From Lasiodiplodia sp. COLG20 (Eukaryota > Ascomycota > Dothideomycetes > Botryosphaeriales > Botryosphaeriaceae): 64,000 nucleotides of DNA. A program made the position numbers and the translations under genes. This document shows, piece after piece, positions 57,862 through 64,000 of the stretch (positions are counted from its first letter, which is position 1; every line of letters begins with the position of its first letter). Below the pieces are notes generated by a model. It saw only the letters and a list, made by a program, of their open reading frames with translations, had not been told where the DNA came from and made no database searches. The stretch covers positions 930,001 through 994,000 of the forward strand of contig VNWV01000008.1 of NCBI GenBank assembly GCA_009801085.1. The letters are read 5' to 3'.

Positions 57862-58951
57862 TTAGTAGTGAGAAGAAGAGCTGCCACGGCGGCTGACCGG
57901 GCGGTCACGCTCGCTGTCCTGGGGACGGTAGTAGTGGTGCTCGCCGGACGGGCTGCGCTCACGTCCGTGGTCGTTGTCACGGTGGCGGGGACGGTAAGAG
58001 TGCTTGCTCGTTTCGCGCTCGCGCTCACGCTCACGCTCACGCTCGCTGTCACGGTGACGGTGGTGACGGTCACGCGAACGGCTACGGTAGCGCTCGCGCT
58101 CGGGATCGCGGTGACGGTGGCGACGCTCGGGTGAGCGGCTGCGGTCACGATCGCGGTCATGGTGACGACGGTGACCCTCACGGGAGCGGCTACGCTCGCG
58201 GTAGCTCCTGTTCGAGTGGTGAGGACGATGGCGGGGCGAGCGGGAGCGCGAACGGTGGTGGCGACGGTGGTGGTGCTTGTGCTTGCGCTCCTTGTTCTTG
58301 CCATCCTTGGTAACGGGGATGGCGGCAGGAGCCGCAACAGGCGCCGGCGGCTTCGGGTTGAGGATGTCCTCGATGCCCTCATTGGGCGGACGTCCGAGCT
58401 TCTCGTTGAGGAGCATGCGCTCCTTCACTTGGACCTCTTTGATCTCCTTCTTAAGAGCGTCTTGATCCTCATCCGTCATACCACCGCGCATCCAGAAATT
58501 GGGGTCGCGGCGGCGCTCGGAACGGCCGACAGCTTTTAACAGTTAGTGCCACGTGCAAAGAGAACAGCAAAGTGAGAGAGGTGTCGAGAGCGGGTGAGGC
58601 TGCGGGCATTCAGGGTCTCAGTTAGACTCACGAGCTAGGATGGAATGACCAAGGAAGTTCTCGCGATGGGTCGAGTTGCGGATGTTTTCGACGTCGACAT
58701 TCTGGCCGATGGCTCGAGAGCCCCTGAAGGACGAAGGTTTAGCACTGGCTAGCTGTTCGGCTTGGGCCGCTTGGTTTGCGAGGCTGGATTCAATTTGTTT
58801 CTTGAAGCGCCGAATGGCAGTGGGCTCCGGAGTCGGGTCTTGCACGGATAGTAGCTACCATCGACACAGACCGGGCAACGCGTTGTCGCGGGCGGAATTG
58901 GGTGCGGACTTACCTCGAGCCATCTTTGCGCACAGACTGGACCAAGTCCAT
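57862..58951 (-). CDS. MMTAG2-like (kinase phosphorylation domain) protein with an RS/RE-rich tail
   Basis: Three exons are inferred: 58951-58914, 58723-58632 and 58532-57862 (introns of 190 and 99 nt), giving 266 aa. Spliced this way the N-terminus reads MDLVQSVRKDGSRGSRAIG, then STHRENFLGHSILAPVGRSE and RRDPNFW. That corresponds to the family pattern HRENYLGHS-APVGRW, which supports both splices. EVQVKERMLLNEKLGRPPNE follows. The C-terminal 150 residues are Arg/Ser/Glu/His-rich with RERERERERE repeats, as in splicing-associated proteins, so a nuclear RNA-processing role is inferred. The frame stays open upstream of 58723, so a longer second exon is possible. It is divergent from MED6. Confidence 0.75.
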
Positions 58952-59198
58952 GTCAGAGCAGCGAGCGGCGCGTGGTGGTGGTTGAGTCGCGAGACACTGG
59001 TGACGGGGGTGACGCGATCGACGAAGGCGACTGGTCGAAGATCTGGAGGGCGACGCGCCGACGGGCCTTATGACAGGCACCGGCAGCGCGGGGAAAGCTA
59101 AACCCGGCCCGGCCTAGCGCCCGCGCAGCCTTATGAGCCGCAACCAACTTCGCCCGTCGCCGCCCGCCCGCCGAACTCCAGCCACGTCCTCCCCCGCC
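58952..59198. promoter_or_regulatory. Shared divergent promoter of the MMTAG2-like gene and MED6
   Basis: Only 247 bp separate the two ATGs. The region is GC-rich and has no TATA box. Inferred from orientation. Confidence 0.6.
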
Positions 59199-60339
59199 AT
59201 GGCCCAGATCCAGGAGACGCCGCTCGACGAGCGCCAATGGCGCAGCCCCGTCGCTCTCAACAACCTGCAATACTTTGGCGGCCTGCACAGCAAGACGGTG
59301 CACCTGTACTTCATGGAGTCCGATTTCTTCGACCGCACCTCGAACAACTGGGCCCTCTTCATGCAGCACAAAGGCGAACCCTGGCTCACCGATCGCGATC
59401 AGTTCGAGTTGCGCCTGCGTGCTATGCAAGGTCTCGAGTTCATGGTTGCCGCCGAGCCCGAGCGTCGCCCCGATGGTACCGACACCGGCATTTATGTTTT
59501 CCGCAAGCAACAGCGCCGGAAGCGCCCTGGCCACGATGATGACCTCACTGTGCTGGGCACTTACTACTTGATCGGCGAGAACATATACCAGGCTGCATCT
59601 CTGGAGGACATTATTGGAAACAAGATTGTAATGCTTCCTGTCTGCCTTGGATGCGTCGTGATTGCTGACCCTTTCGCCCCAGCTTGCTGCCACCACCTCC
59701 CTGTCCAAATTCTTCTCTATCGCATCGTCTCTTCCCATCTACGCGTCTGGCCGTGGATATACCTACTACCCGCCTTCAACGTCTCTCAAGCAAACCAATG
59801 CCTCCGCAAATGCTTCCCGCCGCTCCAGCCGTGCCGGCAGTCCTACTGGAGAGTCGTCCTCGGCCATTGACATGAATGACGCGCCTGCATCATCCCAGAA
59901 CCAGCCTGAACAGTCTCAAAAGACCAAAAACACAAACGCTGCAGCTGCTGCAACATCAATGCACGCCCTGACGCAGTCCTTCCGTCTCTTCAACCAATAC
60001 AAGGACGAGTTCATGGACACCAATCCCATCATTGGCGAACCTGGTTCTTTCCACTTCAGCGCCACGCAGCGCCATGTCCAACAGACGCAAACCAAGCAGG
60101 CAGAAGCTGCGGCCGCCGCGGCCGCTGCAAAGCTGTCCAATTCCTTTGCCACGGACGGAACCAAGACCGACAGCAAACCTGGTACGCCTGCTCTCGCTGC
60201 CAGCCCGGACATCTCGGCCGCCATTCCGGGCCCAAGCAAGAAGCCAGCAAAGATCAAAAGGAGCAAGAGCAGAGCCGGGACTGCACCCACCAGCCCAGCC
60301 ACTCCGACGGCTGGCGCAACACCCGGCAAAGCATTGTGA
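59199..60339 (+). CDS. MED6: Mediator complex subunit 6 (MED6)
   Basis: A head-module subunit of Mediator that contacts RNA polymerase II. Two exons are inferred, 59199-59627 and 59683-60339 (55-nt intron), giving 361 aa. The MED6 domain is evident: LDERQWRSPVALNNLQYFGG, VHLYFMESDFFDRTSNNWAL, then LRAMQGLEFMVAAEPE and TVLGTYYLIGENIYQAASLEDIIGNK in slightly broken form. The splice continues with LAATTSLSKFFSIASSLPIY, then GRGYTYYPP. The C-terminal 130 residues are Ala/Ser/Thr/Pro-rich with a basic KKPAKIKRSKSRAG patch. The start at 59199 has a strong context (GCCATGG). An upstream in-frame ATG at 59133 would add 22 Pro/Arg-rich residues and is less likely. Confidence 0.95.
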
Positions 60340-61296
60340 GGTATTCTTTGGCTAGACGTGATTGTTTTCATATGAATTTTGCATCAAGTGTTCACGGGTG
60401 TGCATAGCGATGGCGTTAGGGAGGGAAAGGGAGGGTCCATTAGTCGATACCCAGTATTTCCCACCTCTCTTCTAGGGGCTGGATGATTTTCAATGAATAT
60501 GGGTGTTTATATGTTCAGCCAGGTCCACTTTCACTCCATAGACTCGGCCGTGTTCGATAGCGCTCAATGGCTCGGACTTGTCTTCTTGAAGGTGGGCCTT
60601 GGCAAGCAGTGAGTAGTAGCCAAATGCCTTTTCTATTTATATATTCGGCAAGTCGGCCTTTACTTCATTGACCCGGCCAAGAATACCAGTAACGAGTGGG
60701 GAGTTGACGCAGACGCCCTCCCTGCTTAAGCTGTGACTTGGCCGCCGCATGCGAGGGTGGGGTACGGTCGGGTGGGTGTAACGAGGAAAAAACAGGCGGT
60801 CCTCGAAGAGCCTGTTTCTATGCCGTCAGGCATAGTTTTTTGTCTTTTTAACCATGGTTTCTCTTCCTCGTGAGGCTCTATATCCGCATCGCAGAGAGCA
60901 TTTTTTTGGTGCCGCAAAGTGAGGTCAGGCGAGGCTAGAACGAGAGTCCGTCGTGAATATCGTTGGTGAAGCATTCTCAAGGCGCTGTTTCCAAAGAAGA
61001 CATCACCCTATTTCTCATATCTCCGTCCATCTCGAGAGCTACTCTGAAAACCGTCTCTGATATTCATCATGAAGTCAAACAAGTACTGATTGCACCCTCG
61101 AACTGCAGAAACCAACTATATAAATTGTTAGGCACCCTGTAAGTATCCGCTCACCCAGAAAGAATCGACAAGCTTGGGAAGCAATATCCCCCAAATCAAT
61201 AAAGCATCAGATCCAACCTGAAACCAAAACTCCCACCCTTGAGGAAGCCGCCACATCTATGAAGACCCGCCCGTCAATCACACCAGCAATACCTCA
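60340..61296. other. Intergenic region between MED6 and the DUF7918-type gene (convergent)
   Basis: About 950 bp between two stop codons. Two stretches resemble each other in the words CAAGTCGGCCTTTACTTC- and CCAGGTCCACTTTCACTC-, each followed by a CATTGACCCGGCC- or CATAGACTCGGCC-like sequence (near 60520-60560 and 60645-60685). This is possibly an old tandem duplication. No gene. Confidence 0.5.
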
Positions 61297-63171
61297 CTAA
61301 ACCTCCTCAGGGCCGTCCCAGCCTGACGCACCGCCATCACTATCGCCATCGCCGCTCTGACCCAGGTTTTGTCCCCGCTGCCTCTCCCTCTTCATCCTCT
61401 CCAGCCGGATCTCGTACTCCATCTGCCGCTGGTGCATCTCCAGCTGCTTCTTCTCGAGCTCAAACGCGCGCTGCTGCATCTCCATGCGGCGCAGCTCCAG
61501 CTGCAGCTCCGCTTCGCTCATACCGTCGTCACCATCGCCACCGGGAGACGCAGCAGCAGGAGGAGCGCTGCGACCACCAATACCACTCTTTGTATCGCCA
61601 TTGTTGCCTGCCGCCTGCACTCCCGCCATGAACGTTGTGAAAGGCACTTCGTCGCTTCTCGGAGGAGAAACCGAAGGTGGCACCGTAGCCGCTGGCGAAG
61701 ACGTGGGCAGGTGAGTCGTGGAAAGAGTATTCGCGGGGGAAGCCCTGGTCGAGGATGTCGTCGCAGACGGGAGGCGCATCGGGCGGCGAGCTGGTAGGCT
61801 GTGGTGTGTCGACTGCCGCTGTTTGGACAACGACAGCGACGAAGATGACGACGAAGTTATAGGCGAGGAGAAAACTGATGCGGCCGACATCTTGGCCGGC
61901 GGAGGGGACGCGGGAGAGATGCTGCGCGTGAGATCGATTGGCGACTCAGCGTTGCGATTCTTGGCCGGAGGATATCCTGGGAGCGGGGATGTGCTCTGAT
62001 TGCGCGAACTAGAGGCGGCGGGGAGAAGGCGGCGCTTCTTGTGTGGATGGGGAGGCACCGGGATGTTGGTCCTCTTCGTGATGTGGCCGGAGAGCGGGCT
62101 GGAGGGGAGTGTCTGCTGGGAAGGAAGGTATGGCGGGAGAGCTGCGGACACGGGAGGAGGGGAGGAGGCTAGGTCGGGAGATGGCGGATTACGAGAATTG
62201 GTATGTGTGACTGCTCTCCGGCTGGGTGCGATGGGAAGCCCGTCTTCATCCTCGTTGTTGGAGATAGTTATGATACGGCGGCCATTTTCGTCAATCATGC
62301 CCAGACGCTGGAGCTCGGCTGCACACGTATTAATCTCCTTAAGTCTTCTCGGAATGGAGGAACATACTCCGATGACGGTAGCGGAACTCAAAGTTGAAGC
62401 GTTCTCCATGGTGTCCGGCTACCCGCTTGAAGAGCGTGGACTTGTCACTGTCAAGCGCGTCGATGACGCGGTTGTTAACAGTCCTGTGAGGCGGAGTTAA
62501 ATATATAGCTTCCTGTCAGATGAGGATAGTTCTGGACTCACTTCACGTAATGGCTGATGCCATTGAGGTGATCAGTCGACGTGATTTTACCATCCAGCGC
62601 AAGGGATTCCGGATCGTCCTCTTCAACGCGATCGGCGTCCTGACGACCGCGCTGAACGGAGACGCGGATGGCACCGAGCTTTCTGGCGCGGTCCATGAGG
62701 TCCGCCTTTCTATAGCGCTTTTCCTTATCGTTATCTGTATTGTCAAAAGTGTTAGCTCGGCAATACAGCTAAACCGACAGCACGATGGGTTCACTGACCA
62801 ATTTGGACCTTTCCGAAACAGAGATCGCCGTTCTCCCAGTGATCTCCGACCTGGACTGCGAAGTCCTTGAGGACGAAGTCGACGTACTTGAGACCGTTGG
62901 CGGGAATGTGGACCTTCCTGCGGAGGTAGACGTCAGGCTCGTCGTGCGCGTCGAGCCAGAGGCGGATCTCCAGGCAGGTGGCCGTGAAGTACCTGAAGCC
63001 GTGGTGCAGGCGCACGTGAATCTGGAAGCGCTCCTCAGTCGTGGCCGCGACGTAGCATTGCATGTCCTGCGACTGGAACTTCTGCTCGTGGCCGGGGCGA
63101 ACGTATTCTAGATACCTCGTCGGCCGCGGGCCTACGCGCCGGAGGAATACCTCGACGTTGTCGTTGAGCAT
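61297..63171 (-). CDS. DUF7918-type protein with a long Ser/Pro-rich tail and terminal coiled coil (567 aa)
   Basis: Function unknown. Four exons are inferred: 63171-62799, 62734-62542, 62483-62368 and 62318-61297 (introns of 64, 58 and 49 nt). All three splices keep frame, reading QIDNDKEK, HYVKTVNN and RYRHRTELQRLGMID. The N-terminal 190 residues alternate strands, with FQSQDMQCYVAATTEERFQI, then CLEIRLWLDAHDEP and RKVHIPANGLKYVDFVL. This resembles the fungal DUF7918 family (from memory). RLGMIDENGRRIITISNNED is a conserved-looking motif after it. The next 230 residues are Ser/Pro/Thr-rich with a KKRRLLP basic cluster, possibly nuclear. The last 90 form a charged coiled coil (LQLELRRMEMQQRAFELEKK). 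Reading only its last exon as a separate 370-aa gene would be a mistake. Confidence 0.8.
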
Positions 63172-64000
63172 GTTGCGGGTTTCGTTGTTGTTGTTTGTTC
63201 TTGAGCGGACAAGGGTTGGAGTCGGGTGAAGAGGGTTTGGTGTCAGCGCGGAGAAGAAAGTGTGGTGGAGTGTCGTGGAGAAGCAGAGAAATGGCAGACG
63301 CGGCAGCGCAGAAGATGTCTTCGCATGGGCAGTAGCTGGCAGGGCAACCGCTAACCCAAAGCGGAGAAGGTGATGCCATGAGGGAACCGCACCTTGCAGC
63401 ATGTGTAAATAACGTCGAGCCTCATCCTGACTTTCGCTCACATTCAGGTAGAATGTTCTACGCCAGTGGCCGATAATGGCGCAAAGCTGAAGAAGGGAAG
63501 GCGCAGAGAGTCCGAGAACGTTATCCCGCACTTCTCCAGACCGTTCGAAATCTGAGAGAACTTGTGGTCACCGGGATTCCGAGATCCCCAGCAGACACCG
63601 AGTGCCGCGTCTCTAACCTGGAATATTACCCTGAGTAGTCCAACCTGAGCTACGTTAAACGACGTTCTGTACGAGCAGGTCCAAGCCGGGGACTTCGCAT
63701 TCTCTACCTATATACACATTTTAATCGTCAGCTTTCAAATAGAAGCGCAAATAGTCCAAATCAATCTGAAAAACTCCGGCATCGCACCGGCGAGAAAGCG
63801 ACTCATTGCAATTTTACTGGCGTCTCAACGTTATAAGGCCAGGCTACATCATCAACTGACTGCCCACCAAACAGAGGAATAAACCGTCAAGCAGCAAACT
63901 TTTGCCGGAAACCCAAATCACCCAAGCGCCTTGTACAAAGACAATCCATCTTCAATGACAATCTGTTACCACGCGCCCTGCTACCGTGCACCCGTACTTT
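63172..64000. other. Right edge: upstream of the DUF7918-type gene
   Basis: 830 bp to the window end. The first 370 bp is probably promoter and leader, although the frame stays open upstream to 63531. The last 450 bp is AT-richer with no coding pattern on either strand. Confidence 0.5.

Noticed and set aside
58010..58050. Hexanucleotide array resembling a CRISPR or minisatellite
   Set aside because: It is the coding sequence for the RE-dipeptide repeat of the MMTAG2-like protein.
61297..62409. A separate 370-aa gene starting at 62409
   Set aside because: A GTATGT donor at 62367 and a GTGCAG acceptor before 62318 join this exon in frame to upstream DUF7918-type exons.
1..64000. A functional gene cluster, such as a secondary-metabolite or RNA-silencing island
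   Set aside because: No polyketide, peptide-synthetase, terpene or transporter genes. The RNA-related genes (DCL1, PAT1, PUF3, U2A', MMTAG2-like) are scattered conserved housekeeping genes and no Argonaute or RdRP is present.
1..64000. tRNA, rRNA and snRNA genes
   Set aside because: I scanned the intergenic stretches for B-box-like GTTCRANNC words in a cloverleaf context and saw none convincing. A covariance-model search would be decisive.

Overview
The window looks like nuclear DNA of a filamentous ascomycete (Pezizomycotina). Genes are dense and monocistronic, on both strands, with short introns of about 45-190 nt (GTNNGT-type donors, CTRAC-like branch sites, NAG acceptors). The gene set includes fungal forms of Dicer-like 1, hamartin/TSC1 and the KRE2/MNT1 mannosyltransferase. 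A dothideomycete is my guess from gene style, not something the sequence proves. All splice models below were read by eye from splice consensus, frame and family fit.

Layout. 0-9 kb: the tail of an unidentified gene, then ALG2 (-) and VPS15 (+), divergent from a 341-bp shared promoter. 9-22 kb: a ULP-type SUMO protease (+), U2A'/LEA1 (+), PAT1 (-) and a GT15 mannosyltransferase (+). 22-35 kb: Dicer-like 1 (-) and TAP42 (+), divergent, then TSC1/hamartin (+). 35-46 kb: a large intergenic region, an intronless protein of unknown function (+), a secreted GH31 glycosidase (-), an ACAD10/11-like acyl-CoA dehydrogenase (+) and a mitochondrial DUF1640 (FMP32/MCUR1-type) protein (-). 46-54 kb: a Puf3-like Pumilio protein (-), a long GC-rich intergenic region and a small single-pass membrane protein (+). 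54-64 kb: GPI13 (+), an MMTAG2-like SR-rich protein (-), MED6 (+, divergent from it) and a four-exon DUF7918-type protein (-).

The genes are mostly housekeeping and do not form a metabolic cluster. Three themes recur: secretory-pathway glycosylation (ALG2, GT15, GPI13), RNA processing and decay (U2A', PAT1, DCL1, PUF3, MMTAG2-like) and TOR/PI3K signalling (VPS15, and TAP42 beside TSC1). I read this as ordinary fungal gene order, except that the TAP42-TSC1 adjacency deserves a synteny check.

The most unusual thing I found is a dispersed family of short palindromic intergenic elements. Three copies of 76-83 bp (8584-8666, 29647-29722, 57488-57568) and two single arms (about 22223-22249 and 57597-57620) share a core close to AGCTTCAACTACCCGT. 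Most of the core differences are transitions. Other non-coding oddities are a G-quadruplex motif followed by a hairpin with a (CA)6 loop near 35.7 kb, a 46-nt poly(A) tract at 43.1 kb, and a perfect hairpin plus G-runs downstream of the SUMO protease. I recognised no tRNA, rRNA, CRISPR array or complete transposon.
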